A stretch of 64,000 nt of DNA, from NCBI RefSeq assembly GCF_018598185.1, contig NZ_JAHESC010000001.1, positions 124,001-188,000 on the forward strand. The letters run 5' to 3'. The notes beneath the pieces are model-generated. The model saw nothing but the letters and a program-made list of their open reading frames with translations. It ran no database searches and was not told the DNA's origin. Of this stretch, positions 1 through 11,300 are shown piece after piece; within the stretch, counting starts at the first letter, position 1, and each line of letters opens with the position of its first letter. The DNA comes from Dawidia soli. GTDB lineage: Bacteria > Bacteroidota > Bacteroidia > Cytophagales > Cyclobacteriaceae. A program made the position numbers and the translations under genes.

Positions 1-3000
1 TTTGCACGAATACCACCACGGAACCCTCGCCGCTGGTCAGCAGGTCGCGTTTGCTCCAGACCACATCGTCGAGGGTGATGGTTTGCATTGGCGCGAGGTC
101 CTCGGTGATGCGTACGCCCGCCGCGGTCGGCAGCATCTCTTTTGCCACATACTGGAACTCGGCGTTGCCGCTGCTGCCCAGGTAAGCAGGATCCGTAATG
201 GTTTTTTCGACGACAGTGGTGAATACGTTCACCCCGGTCATGGGGATCACTTGTGTGGTGGCGTTGGTAATCGTGGTTTTGATCTTCACCACTTCGCCGT
301 CTTTCGTCATCGTTACATCCAGGCGGATGGGAGAGGGGGTCAGGATGCGTTCGTTGTACAGGGCTTCCAATGCAGGCAGTGTGTTAACCACGTTACCGTC
401 GAGACTGAAAGTAGGCGAGGTGGTAATGCCATAGAATGCCGTGCGGGCGTTGTTGATCTCGGCGTTGAGCGTGTTCAACGGATCGCTGCCGGGGAACGCC
501 GTATGGAACTGGATCTTGGCAATCTCCTGAGAGCCCTGTGAGAAGTTGTTGAACAAGGCATTGTGCGCGGTGCCGTTGCCGGCAGCCGACGAATTCGTAA
601 AGTTCTCGACCAGCACGGTACGGGTACGCTCGCCGACGAACACGTTGTCAAAAGCAAATCCTTCGCGACGCGGCGCATTGCTGGCAAAGGCAATGCGGAA
701 GACGACATTCGGCTGGCCGATGAGGTTGTCGAGCTTGAAGGTAGCGGTCTTCCACGCGCCGTAGGCGCCCGTCCAGCCCAGGTCGTTGGCAGCCTGGTTA
801 CCGGGGCGGCTCGAAATCCCGCTCTCGTCATACCAGTTCACACCCTGGCCGATCTGCCCCACCACCTGCCACTCCGATTCGTCCTCGATCCGGCCGCTCG
901 TGTTGTACTGCAGTACGGCACCGTCGTTACCGGCAGGCGTATCGGACCAGATATCGAAGGAGAAGATCGGCTTCTCCGCCTGCGAGAAGTCGAAGCAACG
1001 GCTCATGACCCACGATTGCTCGCCGGCGTTGCTGGTGCCGGTCAGGTTGGTGTCCCAGGCATCGCCCTGGCCGTTAGCCGAAGCATCGACGTTCACCGTC
1101 GTGCCCGCCGGGTGGCCATGCGCCCACGACGAGCGTACACCGCCGGCGATCCAGCCGTCAGCCGTGCCGTTAAAGTCTTGTGTATAGGCGGTCTCTTCCG
1201 TCACCAGGCCGAAGGAAGGTACCATGTACACCGGCTTTTGGATCGTATCCTTACACGACGCTGTCGTAGTAATGATCAAACGCACCGTGTCAGCACCCAC
1301 AGATGTATAGTTTACATGGGGCGCTTTGCCTGTGCCTGCACTGCCGATCGCGAGCAGGTTGTGTTTGGCGAAGGTCCAGTCGTATGACTGGATGTTGGCC
1401 TCTGTGATGTTGCTGGTACCGGCGAGAAATTCTGTATCCGAGCCGCCGGAAGGGTCTACGCATACGTTACGCCAGCCAAAGAAACCGTCGGGAATCGGGT
1501 TGATCGTGATCGGGATCTGCGGCGGTGTGATAACACAGCCATCGGAAGTGACCATGGTAAATTGGGCCAGGAAGTTACCCATCCCGTTAAAGATATGGTC
1601 CGGGCTGAAGTATGTACCGGTCGTTTTGCCGTTGTTCGTACCGGCCGGGATCGCGCCACTGCCCGCTACCAGCGAAGCCCCGTCGCCGAAGATCCAGCTG
1701 GTGGAGGCGATGGTAGCCGTGGCGTTAGCCGGGACGATCGTCGAGTTATTGGTGATACTTACAGGGAAGCCGTTACAGGCCGTACCAATAGAATAGTCGG
1801 GGTCGATTGTGGGAAGTACCCGCAGCGCGAGGTCCTTGGTGTTGGAGCATGAGGTTACCGGATTCTGATACACCAGGTGAAGCGTATAATCACCCGGTGA
1901 CAACACCGCGGCATTGAGCTGCACGGTGCCGGCCGCGGCGTTCGGTACCAGGGCCGACGTAATGCCGGTACCCGACCAGGTGCCGTTCGAGGCGGCGGCG
2001 CCATTGTCCGTGGCCTGATAGGTTTGCGCGCCACCGGTTACACAGATCTTCAACGGATCGCCCGTGGTCGGAAGGATGTCCAGGTTCGGCAACGGTTTTA
2101 CGGTAACGCCTACTTTTGTGCGAGCACCTTCGCAGCCCGCCACCGTCTGGGTCACAAAGAATCCATAGGGCCCGGGAACGGTATTGTCGATCTCGAGGTT
2201 TGCCGCAGACGGGCTGCCGCCGGTATGTATCAGGACGTTGTTGGCATCGTACCACTTCACGGCCGTACCGGTCACCTGCAGCTCACTGCTGGGTATGTTC
2301 TGGAACTGGCAATACTCGCGGTTGAAATCCGCGGCCGGTGCCGCGGGGCTGGCCTTTACCTGCACCGACAGCGACCGGGGAGCCTGTGTGCTTTCACAAC
2401 CGTTGATGCTTTGTGTAACATAAAAATTGGCCGTGCCGACAATGAGATTGCTGACGGGTGGCACAAATGTATTACCGGCGCCAACGAGGGTAGTAGGTGG
2501 GTTGTTGGAGTACCAAAAATAGGAAGTACCCGTGATCTCGGTGGCCGCGAACGAACCTATGGTCCCGCCCTGACAAACTTCGATTGAGGTTCCGGGCGTT
2601 ATGCTTGCCGTCGGTACGATCGGTGGACGAGCGCTTACTTTGATGGACTGAGGCGCAGAAGTGTTCTGGCAACCCGTATTCGGGTCGCGGTATGTATAGG
2701 TCAGGTTGAATGTCACCGGCGTAGCAGTGGTAACGCCGGTAACCGATGCTGGGTTGAACGACCACACACGCGGTGTACCAGACGATGTCACGGAAGTCAC
2801 GGCAGTACCGGTCGCAGTGAAGAAGTCGTCGGTGGGTGTATCCGAGTTAGCAGGATCGCCCGTCAGGATCACCGGAGCCTCGTTCGAGCAGAACTGGGTC
2901 TTGGGAATAAAAAAGTTCACTGCCGGTGCCTGCTTGATGGGCACCAGCTGCCACTCCGGAAAAGTCGACACACCGTTGGAGACCACAAAGCCGATCCAGA

Positions 3001-5884
3001 TGCCATAGGTCCCGTAGATGGTCGCCGTCTGCGCGTAGATCGGCTGGTATACCGCTTGCTTGGGGTCGAAGATATTGGTAGCCGGTACCGTGATATCCGT
3101 TTGGCCTACCGAGGGATCGAAATACACGAATTTCTGGAATGAATACCCCGCACCATACTTGCTCGTGATATAAGACGGGCTTACGCTCAGTGCCGGAGAT
3201 TGTGCTGCATTGTTACAGTACTCCAGCTCGAGGTTGGTGATGTTCGTGACGTATACCTCGAAATCTTCGGTATGCACGAATTCGCATTGCTGGGCCGTAC
3301 CGTCTTTGTACGTATAGGTGATGGTATACGTATCGGCAGAGAGGGTGGAGGGATTGAAGCGATACTCGCCGCTGGTAAAGGTCACCCCGGGGCCGCTGAA
3401 AACGCCGCCGGCGGGTTGGCCGATCAGGCGTACGGCGTTGGCGCTTTTGCTAAAACGCTTCTGCGTAGGCGCTACCGGCACCTCACCGGCGAGCGCAGCC
3501 ACTGTAAACGTGAAAGGCGAAGGGGCGGTGCCCGAAGCAGCGGAAACAGCCCCGTGAGATTTGGCATCACTCACCTGGTCGCCCGCAATATTGGCTGTAC
3601 CACCCAGACGGGTAATGTTACCCGAGCTTGCTGTAGTCCCTGTATACCGAACTTTTAATCCCGTGATGGTGATGGTCGAAAGCTTGTCCATTCCGCTGAC
3701 GGTATAGCTGAACTCCACCACGTTTGTGGCGGGATAGCTCAGGTTCGAGGGACTCGAGATATCGGCATTCCCAGCCGGAGAAATAGTGGGTTGGGTGGTA
3801 ACAGTCTGATCAAAGACAAAGCCCGGGGGCAAAGCCAGCGACACCGTACCGGAGTTGGAGAAGTCGGTCACATCAGTCTCCGCGATCACGATATTACCAA
3901 GCGGTTGAGCGATACCGCCAAAGCACAGGTTTAGGGTTGATGGGGGTGGAGTGATGTTGACCCCCGCGCTGGTGATCGTTACGTTGCCGGAAACTTCGTT
4001 CAGGTCGGGATCGGGATTGTAATTATCATCGGTCACCCGAAGGGCGTAGGTGCCGGCAACAGCGAACGAGACGTTCGACCATTCGTACTCACCATTCAGC
4101 AGATGGGGGGTCATGTTGGTGCCGCCAGGCTGTAGCGTGCCGGTGCCACCGCTCACTTCGAGCGTTACCTGTTTGTTATAGTCCAGGTCCCGGTTATTGT
4201 ACGGGCCGCCATCGACGGCATGTACGATGAGGTCGAAGTCGGTACCGGTGCTCAGGGGCGTACCCGGTATCGATGTATACAGGAACTTCGAAGCTACCAC
4301 ATTGATCTTGTTGTCGGTAGACGGCGACGAAGCAGCGCCGCCCCCGTTGGCCGCCGCAAAGTTGGAGCCCGGCGTGCCCGGATCGGTCGTGACACCGGTG
4401 ACGGTGAAGTGGATCGTTTGATTGTCGGTGACAGACGTTTTAAAGGTAGCACGGATCGAGAAGCTGGTGTTGCCGTTGTCGTTTGCCTGAATAGCACTGT
4501 TGGCCGTGAAGGTTACCGTGTTCGCCGCATCCTGCTCGGTGCCGGTGATTTCCGTCGTACCGTTGTACAACGCTACCCGGCGCAGGTTCGCAGCATTGGT
4601 GATACTGAAGGTAATGCTCTTGAGCAGCGTGGGCTTCGTGTCGGCATCATTGTTCGATGCACCACCATCGCGGAGCTGGAAGGTGGCCAGCTGAATGCTG
4701 TTGCTGCCGTCGTTGTTCAGGTTGCCGTTTTGGTAAGTCCGGTAAGCGATGGGCGTTGAAGCGGTGGAGCCGTTGGTAAACACCACCGTGGAGGCGCTCG
4801 ACAGCGTCACATCGTCGTCGGTATTGAATGCGCCGCCGCGATAGTTATAGGTCTCGGGGTCCGTGCCGTTCCAGTTAAACGGTACAGCCGCATAGTAATA
4901 ACGCGTGTTGGGGGTGAGCCCCGTATTGGTGTAGGTCGTTGTGCTGGTGTTGGTAATGGTCGTCACGAGCGTGGCGCCATTCAGGTTCAGCGAGCCGGGA
5001 GCAATACCGTCCTGGATGCTGGCCGCCGTGGGGGCGGAGCCTGTCGTACGGAGAATGATATACCCCACTGCGCTTGAGATCGTGCTGGCCGCCGGGAATG
5101 TCAGTCTGATCTCGGTCGTGCTTTGGGCTTCTGCAGTGATGCTGGGCTGTGAGACCGGCGCGGTAGAATACGTAAAGAATGATGCTTCGGGCGACAGCGT
5201 AGTGCCAACAGCGTTTGTGGCATACGCCCGGTAATAGATTCTTACCCCGGATGGCAGGCTGCCGCGGTTGTCCGTGAAGGTGCCCGTGCCCGTGCCGCCC
5301 TCGGCCAGCTTGTTGTCGCCGAGGGTTACACCGGAGCCGTTTTTCCATACCGTGCCACGTTCGGTAATGTTGTTGGGCGCGGAGCCGACTTCGCCGCCCA
5401 GGTCGGCGCTGTTCACCGTGATGTTGCTGGCCGGCGTGGTAGATACCATGACGGGCGCTTTGGTCGAGCCGGTAACAGAAGGCGCGGTACCGTCGGTCTT
5501 ATAGTCGGGATCGGGTGTGCCGCCTGTTATGTACGGGTAGATCACGAACGTAAAGGTTTCGTCTGTGGGCAAACCGTTAAAGGTGAATGTACTGGCCGCC
5601 GCAGCTACGTGCTCAAAGCCCGCTCCGTCGCCGTAGCTCGCGTCGTTCGGCAACAACGTACCGTCTGTCGGGGGCGTAATGGTGCCCGTAGAGCTCTTGA
5701 CATAGATGACATAGTTCGTGGGCGCAGGGCTACCCGCCGACCCCACCCAGTCGATCCTGATGGAGGTGGCGCTAAGTGTTGTAGCTACTAAGCCCGTGGG
5801 GTAATTGGCGGGCTGCGCAAAAGCAGACAGACCCGTCAGTGCGAGCAGAACCGTAAAACACCTTCTCAGAGTAGAATGATACAT
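1..5884 (-). CDS. Giant secreted FN3/Ig/PKD-type multidomain protein (3' end outside window)
   Basis: The reading frame is open from an ATG at 5882-5884 down to the window edge, about 1,961 residues, with no stop; I read it directly by reverse-complementing the sequence. Residues 1-24 form a signal peptide ending in SAFAQ. Three fibronectin type III-like modules follow (about 27-125, 130-240, 241-345). Next comes a long row of Ig-like or adhesin-like beta modules rich in T, S, N and G, with recurring motifs such as LEYCNNAA and KICVTGG. A PKD-like module containing WIFGDG lies near residue 1398 and a jelly-roll-like MAM/lectin segment near 1600-1740. A stretch at about 1755-1835 resembles the Omp28/thioredoxin-like fold but has no CxxC. 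The likely role is a cell-surface or secreted adhesin-like protein, probably a type 9 secretion cargo; the C-terminal sorting domain would lie off the window, so this is inference. It is the last visible gene of the minus-strand cluster, 85 bp after the lipoprotein gene. Confidence 0.85.
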   Translation of the reverse strand, partial: MYHSTLRRCFTVLLALTGLSAFAQPANYPTGLVATTLSATSIRIDWVGSAGSPAPTNYVIYVKSSTGTITPPTDGTLLPNDASYGDGAGFEHVAAAASTFTFNGLPTDETFTFVIYPYITGGTPDPDYKTDGTAPSVTGSTKAPVMVSTTPASNITVNSADLGGEVGSAPNNITERGTVWKNGSGVTLGDNKLAEGGTGTGTFTDNRGSLPSGVRIYYRAYATNAVGTTLSPEASFFTYSTAPVSQPSITAEAQSTTEIRLTFPAASTISSAVGYIILRTTGSAPTAASIQDGIAPGSLNLNGATLVTTITNTSTTTYTNTGLTPNTRYYYAAVPFNWNGTDPETYNYRGGAFNTDDDVTLSSASTVVFTNGSTASTPIAYRTYQNGNLNNDGSNSIQLATFQLRDGGASNNDADTKPTLLKSITFSITNAANLRRVALYNGTTEITGTEQDAANTVTFTANSAIQANDNGNTSFSIRATFKTSVTDNQTIHFTVTGVTTDPGTPGSNFAAANGGGAASSPSTDNKINVVASKFLYTSIPGTPLSTGTDFDLIVHAVDGGPYNNRDLDYNKQVTLEVSGGTGTLQPGGTNMTPHLLNGEYEWSNVSFAVAGTYALRVTDDNYNPDPDLNEVSGNVTITSAGVNITPPPSTLNLCFGGIAQPLGNIVIAETDVTDFSNSGTVSLALPPGFVFDQTVTTQPTISPAGNADISSPSNLSYPATNVVEFSYTVSGMDKLSTITITGLKVRYTGTTASSGNITRLGGTANIAGDQVSDAKSHGAVSAASGTAPSPFTFTVAALAGEVPVAPTQKRFSKSANAVRLIGQPAGGVFSGPGVTFTSGEYRFNPSTLSADTYTITYTYKDGTAQQCEFVHTEDFEVYVTNITNLELEYCNNAAQSPALSVSPSYITSKYGAGYSFQKFVYFDPSVGQTDITVPATNIFDPKQAVYQPIYAQTATIYGTYGIWIGFVVSNGVSTFPEWQLVPIKQAPAVNFFIPKTQFCSNEAPVILTGDPANSDTPTDDFFTATGTAVTSVTSSGTPRVWSFNPASVTGVTTATPVTFNLTYTYRDPNTGCQNTSAPQSIKVSARPPIVPTASITPGTSIEVCQGGTIGSFAATEITGTSYFWYSNNPPTTLVGAGNTFVPPVSNLIVGTANFYVTQSINGCESTQAPRSLSVQVKASPAAPAADFNREYCQFQNIPSSELQVTGTAVKWYDANNVLIHTGGSPSAANLEIDNTVPGPYGFFVTQTVAGCEGARTKVGVTVKPLPNLDILPTTGDPLKICVTGGAQTYQATDNGAAASNGTWSGTGITSALVPNAAAGTVQLNAAVLSPGDYTLHLVYQNPVTSCSNTKDLALRVLPTIDPDYSIGTACNGFPVSITNNSTIVPANATATIASTSWIFGDGASLVAGSGAIPAGTNNGKTTGTYFSPDHIFNGMGNFLAQFTMVTSDGCVITPPQIPITINPIPDGFFGWRNVCVDPSGGSDTEFLAGTSNITEANIQSYDWTFAKHNLLAIGSAGTGKAPHVNYTSVGADTVRLIITTTASCKDTIQKPVYMVPSFGLVTEETAYTQDFNGTADGWIAGGVRSSWAHGHPAGTTVNVDASANGQGDAWDTNLTGTSNAGEQSWVMSRCFDFSQAEKPIFSFDIWSDTPAGNDGAVLQYNTSGRIEDESEWQVVGQIGQGVNWYDESGISSRPGNQAANDLGWTGAYGAWKTATFKLDNLIGQPNVVFRIAFASNAPRREGFAFDNVFVGERTRTVLVENFTNSSAAGNGTAHNALFNNFSQGSQEIAKIQFHTAFPGSDPLNTLNAEINNARTAFYGITTSPTFSLDGNVVNTLPALEALYNERILTPSPIRLDVTMTKDGEVVKIKTTITNATTQVIPMTGVNVFTTVVEKTITDPAYLGSSGNAEFQYVAKEMLPTAAGVRITEDLAPMQTITLDDVVWSKRDLLTSGEGSVVVFVQ

Positions 5885-5969
5885 GCGTGAAAACAATAAA
5901 ATATTTGTACTAAACTATAGCGTCGGAATGATCGTCTTGCCGGCAGGCCGCAGCCACCGGCAAAACGGG

Positions 5970-7271
5970 TTATTGTGTCAGTTCACCGTTTGCGTCGGTC
6001 TTGATAATAAAGATCGAAGACAAACCGGATACCTCGTTGGCGCCACACAGAAGTAAACCGCCATCGGCGGTTTCGCGGATGCTGCTGACAGTTTCGTTGC
6101 CCGTACCGCCCAGGATTTTATTCCACAACACATTGCCAAAAGCGTCCACCTTTACCAGGAATATATCTTTTCCACCCTTGCCGCGTGCCGGGGTGGTGAG
6201 CATCGAGCCGGCCAGTACAAAACCGCCGTCGCGCGTGGCCGTCAGCGCATCGCCCGTATCCTCGCTTTGCGAATCGCCTTCACCCACCGTCGCATTTTCT
6301 GCCGACAGGATGCCGTCGAAGTAACGCTCGCTGCCCGGTATAATGCCACCGGTTTGCGTGACCCGCAGAAAGAACATATTCGCGTTGGCGCCCGTCGGCG
6401 TGGCATACGTGCCGATCACACCAAAGCCGGACGTCGCCGAAGCGGCAGGCTGTATATCGTGTGCGTAGAGTTGTTGTTCTGTCTGTTCGCCGAACTGGGC
6501 AAAGTTCTCAAATGTGGAATTCTCCTGGATATAGGGAATGCCGAGGAACGAGCGTGAGAAGTTCTGATTTTCACGCAGCAATGCCGTAGCCCAGATGATC
6601 GTGCCCGACGGGGCAACGTGTACCGCGCGGGTATTGACATAATCGCGTTCCAGTACGTCGTACGTGCGTGTCCACACGGTATTCAGCCCCTGTGGTTCCA
6701 GCACCGTCAGATACGGGTTTTCGGTCGTCGCAGCACCCGCCTTGCGCAAGGTACCCAATACCACGACCTGGCCCTGTTCGTTTAACGTCAGGGCACCACC
6801 GTGTATATCGGTCATGTTGGTAGCGTTCTCGCGGTCGGCAATGACGAGCTTTTTCACGATGTTTCCGTTTAAGTCCAGCTTGAACAGGCGAGCGGAGTAT
6901 ACCACGAGGTCGAACACCGACACGTCGCCCGACTCCAGGTTGGACTTTATACTATCGCCGATTACGTAGTAACCGTCGGCCGTCACCTTCACATCACTGA
7001 TCGAGCCGCCTTCCAGGACCACATCGTCGGCAACCCGTTGGCCCCGGCTGTCGGTGCGGATGATGTAGCCGTTTTGGTTACCATTGGCCAGCAGCTCGTT
7101 CCCCACGATGATATACCCGTCGGCAAGCGGTTCGGCCTGCACCCCGTACAGGTTGTGCGGGGCCTCATAAAAATGCATAAAGGTGCTGCGGTCGGAAGGC
7201 GAAGCGTCCTCGATGTTGTTGCAACCCCAGAAATAAAGCCCAAGCCCGCAGAGTATAATGCGTACCCTCAT
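5970..7271 (-). CDS. Beta-propeller-type outer-membrane lipoprotein, hypothetical
   Basis: This 433-residue protein starts with a short hydrophobic leader and a Cys at about residue 17 (LYFWGC), so it is probably a lipoprotein although the lipobox is not ideal. The body holds repeats of the kind DGGFVLAGS ... DIFLVKVDAFGNVLW ... GGTGNETVSSI. These are the delta-60/propeller-like blades seen in many Bacteroidota exported proteins, here degenerate in the first half and clear in the last 120 residues. No catalytic motif is visible. The ATG overlaps the stop of the upstream barrel gene by 4 bp (ATGA), which indicates translational coupling. Context suggests it sits at the outer membrane together with the barrel protein. 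A specific function cannot be named. Confidence 0.8.
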   Translation of the reverse strand: MRVRIILCGLGLYFWGCNNIEDASPSDRSTFMHFYEAPHNLYGVQAEPLADGYIIVGNELLANGNQNGYIIRTDSRGQRVADDVVLEGGSISDVKVTADGYYVIGDSIKSNLESGDVSVFDLVVYSARLFKLDLNGNIVKKLVIADRENATNMTDIHGGALTLNEQGQVVVLGTLRKAGAATTENPYLTVLEPQGLNTVWTRTYDVLERDYVNTRAVHVAPSGTIIWATALLRENQNFSRSFLGIPYIQENSTFENFAQFGEQTEQQLYAHDIQPAASATSGFGVIGTYATPTGANANMFFLRVTQTGGIIPGSERYFDGILSAENATVGEGDSQSEDTGDALTATRDGGFVLAGSMLTTPARGKGGKDIFLVKVDAFGNVLWNKILGGTGNETVSSIRETADGGLLLCGANEVSGLSSIFIIKTDANGELTQ

Positions 7272-8308
7272 TTTCGTTTGTTCAGTTTTTTGGGGTTGAA
7301 GATGTTGTATACATACCCTGCCGTGATCGACAAAGAGTTTAATTTATAGACGCTGTCGGCGTAGCCATATTCAAAAGGCAGGCTGCTGTCGACGGCGAAG
7401 GCGGTCTTGTCGGAATTCACTTTCGTGATGCCGTACACAAACCGTAGCTCGGTCACGACAAAGCCGCTGCCCAGCGGAAAGTGTGCGCCCGCCGTGGCCA
7501 CGGCGCTGATGTTGAATTGCTCCCGTTGCGGCTTCAGGTCAAACGATTTGTCTTCAATGAACTGGAAGCCCTGGCGGGTGCGGTTGCCGTTCAGCGAAGC
7601 GTTCACCAGGTATGCCGCTTCTACGCCCAGGCCCACGTAGGGCATAAACGATTTGCGCGCTATTTGATAGCGCAACGTTACAGGCAGTGTGATCCAGGTC
7701 TGTTTTTCCTCGGCGGTAGTCGTAAACGTCGTGTCGGTAAAGCTCACGTGGTTGGTATACTCGAAGTTGCGCTGTGCCAGGCCAAGCTCGGGGTTCAGTA
7801 TCAGCTTGTCGGTCAGCGGGATCTCACCCGACACGTGCACCAGAAAGCCGATCTGACGGTTGTATTTGCTTTCGCCATCGTTGGCTTCCACCGCCGTGAC
7901 GACGTTTGGAGCGCTGGCGTTGACGCCCAGCTTGCCACCGATACGGTAAATGGGATGCGTGCGAAAGGTGTTGTAGAGCGCAATGAACTCCGCCGGATCA
8001 GTACCCGGATTGATCTTGAAGTAATGGTCGGTGCGCAGCAGGCTGAGCATGGCTTCGTCTGCCTTTTGTGGCTCTTCCAGGTATATATACGACAGGCAAA
8101 GCAGCTTGTAGGCTTCCACTTTCTCTTGCTGGGAGAAGCCTCCGGCAAGACATTTGGCAAGCAGCGCCGGGATTTCATGCAGGCGGCCCTGCTCATACGT
8201 CGAGCGCGCCAGCCGCAAGGTCTGCGAGCAGGAAACCAGCTGAGAATATCCTTCCAGCGACATGAACAGCATCAGGAGAACGAGAGGTATAGATCTTTTC
8301 ATCGGCAT
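7268..8308 (-). CDS. Outer-membrane beta-barrel protein with TPR-like N-terminus
   Basis: The 346-residue product has a signal peptide ending near GYSQ. A roughly 90-residue helical, TPR-like region follows (residues 25-115; ARSTYEQGRL, EAYKLLCLSYIYLEEPQKA). After it comes a C-terminal region of alternating strands ending in LSITAGYVYNIF, typical of PorT-like or OMP_b-brl outer-membrane barrels of Bacteroidota (about 120-340). The start ATG overlaps the TAA of the upstream nSTAND/WD40 gene by one base (TAATG). A second ATG two codons later would also serve. The combination of a helical adaptor and a small barrel directly behind a membrane-anchored NTPase gene suggests an outer-membrane partner of that protein. 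This is inference from gene order. Confidence 0.82.
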   Translation of the reverse strand: MPMKRSIPLVLLMLFMSLEGYSQLVSCSQTLRLARSTYEQGRLHEIPALLAKCLAGGFSQQEKVEAYKLLCLSYIYLEEPQKADEAMLSLLRTDHYFKINPGTDPAEFIALYNTFRTHPIYRIGGKLGVNASAPNVVTAVEANDGESKYNRQIGFLVHVSGEIPLTDKLILNPELGLAQRNFEYTNHVSFTDTTFTTTAEEKQTWITLPVTLRYQIARKSFMPYVGLGVEAAYLVNASLNGNRTRQGFQFIEDKSFDLKPQREQFNISAVATAGAHFPLGSGFVVTELRFVYGITKVNSDKTAFAVDSSLPFEYGYADSVYKLNSLSITAGYVYNIFNPKKLNKRK

Positions 8309-11300
8309 TAGTCATTGTTGGGTGGCAGCGCGGCACAGGTAGACTCGTAGGGAAGGTCGTCCCCCACGAAGATCTCCCACTCATCTTTGCTGATGTTACG
8401 CCGTACGCGTCCGCAGAGGATGTCGGCCATGACCGGTATTTTGGTCGGCCATGCGTGTATGGTGTGCTCGACGCCCTTCACCGTCTCCACAGAGCTATGG
8501 ATGCTGGCGAGCAGTTGCTCGTCGTCGGGCGTAAAGGCTACGCTCCAGACCCAATCGCTATGGTCGCTCAGCACAATGGGCTGCTCCTTGAGGTGGTTCA
8601 GGTTCCAGAGGCGCACCGTCTTATCCTTGCTGGCAGTAGCCAGGAAGTTGCCCGCGTGGTTGAAGCGGATCTCGGCGATTTCCGACGTGTGCCCCGACAG
8701 TACGCGGATCACCATATTGGCCTGATAGTCGAAGATCTTCACGATACCGGTGTTGTCACCCAGCACAATGCGGCGGCCTTCCGGCCCGAAGGCTACTGAC
8801 GACAGGTGTGCACCCAGCGCTTTTATTTCCACCGGGGCATAGTTGTTACGCGTATCCCACAGGAACATGCTGCCGTTGTCGCCGGCGCCCGCCAGTTGCG
8901 AACCGTCGGCGCTCAGGTCGATGGCGTTGATCTTCACCGGCGCGGCGATGACCTCGCGGCTGGTGCTCAGGTCGCTGTAGCGGATGCTCTTGCCGGAATT
9001 ATCACGGGCATAGAAGCCTTTACCGTCGGGTGTAAAGCGCAGGTTCTCGATGGCATAGGTATAACCGTCGATGCGCTTGGGAGCGCTACCGATGTTATCG
9101 AGGTCATAGAGCTCGACAAAGTTGCGCGACTCGCTGAGGGTATTCAGACCGGCCGCCACAAGCCAACGGCCGTCGCGGCTGATGTCGAGGGTATAATACT
9201 GGTAGTTGTTTTGTTTCACCAGCACCTCTGACTTCCACTGGTTGCCTTGTTCGGTCCAGCGGATGATCTTGCCGTCGCTGCCCGCCGAGAACAAATGGTT
9301 GCCTGTCGGAGCCGACATAAGGGCACGGGCCGCACCCCGTTCGTGCGCTTCCAGGCTTTTGGTCAGCGGGTGATCCTGCTTCTTCAGCGCGGCATAGAGG
9401 CCGTTGTAGATATCGTTGTCGTAGATATACCCTTCGTGCTCCGAGTTGAACTTATAGGCTTGCTGGGCGATCAGCGCCTGTTGCTCGATGTCGTTCAATT
9501 CCTTCGACTTCACCGCCATGGCTTTGGCCTGGGCGATGTAACGCTGCCGCATGGCTTCCTTGGCGTTCTGAATGGCGATGAGCTCCTGCTCCTTGGCAAA
9601 CTTCTCGTTGGTCTGCGCGCGCAGGGCGTTGAGGCGTGCCTCTTCGGCATTCTTGCGGGCCTCGGCCGCATTGCGTTTGGCAAGCTCGGCGTTTTCCACC
9701 GCGGCGCGTTCGGCCTGCTGGGCGAGCTCGCGTTGCCTGGCTTCGGCTTCCTTGGCGGAAAGGGCGGCAGCCGTGGCCCGTTCGGCTTCGCGTTGTTTTT
9801 CTTCGGCTACGCCTTTCTGACGCTCGGCCTCTTTGGCGTTATTCTCTGCCTTGAGGCGCTGTACTTGCGCCAGTTGGAACTGCTCGTCGGCACGTGCCTT
9901 CTGCACGAACGCATACATCAGGAACAACAAACAGATCACCACGGCCGTAGCCATGATCAGGGCGATGACCCGGGCGCGTTTGAGCTTGCGCTTTTGCTCC
10001 AGCTCTTTGATGCGCTGCTCGGTTTCCCACTCCTTCCGCGAATACTCCAGGAAGATCATGGTACGCTCGAAGGCCGGGTTATAACGCTGTCCCCACACCA
10101 GGGTGGGCTTGTGTTTGGCCTGCCAGTTCAGCGCCAGCTGGAGATCCGGCGGGCGCCACAAGCCGGCCTTGCCTACCTGGTGCATCGCAGCGGCCTCGGC
10201 CAGGCGGGTATACATTTGCACGGCTTCGGCTTCGTCGTCTACCCAGTTCTTCAGGCGCACCCAGATCCGCATCAAGCTCTCATGCGAGATATCGACCATG
10301 GACTTCGACGAGATCGGCGAGCCCGCGGCCGGCGTCAGCAACGAACGCCCCGGTTCGCGAAAGCGATCGATCACCGCAATAACATCTTCTTCGGTCACAT
10401 CCGAGATCGCCGCGATCTCGTGCAACTTGGTAGGCCGACGGATGCCAAAGTTCTCACCCCGTTTTTCCGTGATGGCCTTGAACATCATTTCACAGATGCG
10501 CTTCTCGTCTTCGGAAAGCTCGTCGTAGGCTTCGTTGGCGTGTTGGGAGAGGGCCTCGGACATCGTGCCGATGGCCTCGTAGTGTTTCAGGTCTACCGGC
10601 TCTTCGTCAAAGTCGCGGTACTTTGACCAGTAGGTCCACGTACGCATCAGCGCGTGTTGCAGGATTGGCAGCTGATCGGGGTTGTCGCCGAGGTCATTCA
10701 GCAACTGCTGCACCAGGCGCGGCGCGATCAGGGCACCTCCCACGGCTACTGGGCCTTCGATGGCCTTGCGTTTCTGGTCGCGGGTAAGTTGGGGAATGAG
10801 GTAGTGACTGTCGTTGATCTTACGCGTAAGCTCGGGAAATTGCGCGCAGTCGCCGATAAAGTCGGAACGCATGGTGATGGCCACGTATACCGGCGCATCG
10901 GGATAGTTCACCGCTTCCATCAACAGGTTGACAAACGCCAGCGTTTCGTTCACCGAGTTGGCATCGAGGCCTTCTTTAAAGCGGAACAGCTCCTCGAACT
11001 GGTCGACGAGGATGAGGTAGTTCACGTCAGCGTCCTTGCGCGTTTGTTCGATCGCTTCCACCAGCCCCAGGGAGCTGCTGCGCAGCAACGTCGAGAAGAT
11101 GGTGCGCTTGATGCGTTTCTCTTCGGCGTCGGCTTTGAGATACTCGCGGTTGTTCTTTAACAACGCCTCGGCCAGGTTATCGATGGGGCCTGCCCCCGGA
11201 CGGGTAACGACCACTTCCCAGTTGGGGCTGGCATCGGTCAGGAAGCCGCCGTAGAGGATGGGCATGACGCCGCAGTATATAAACGACGACTTACCGCTAC

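Noticed and set aside
475-5348. Several 60-190 codon frames on both strands within the giant protein region
   Set aside because: The continuous minus-strand frame from 5884 to the edge with signal peptide and domains explains the region.
9247-10626. Long open frame on the plus strand opposite the nSTAND/WD40 gene
   Set aside because: It is antisense to a well-supported gene, has no domain, and its composition is the reverse-complement bias of the coiled-coil coding strand.
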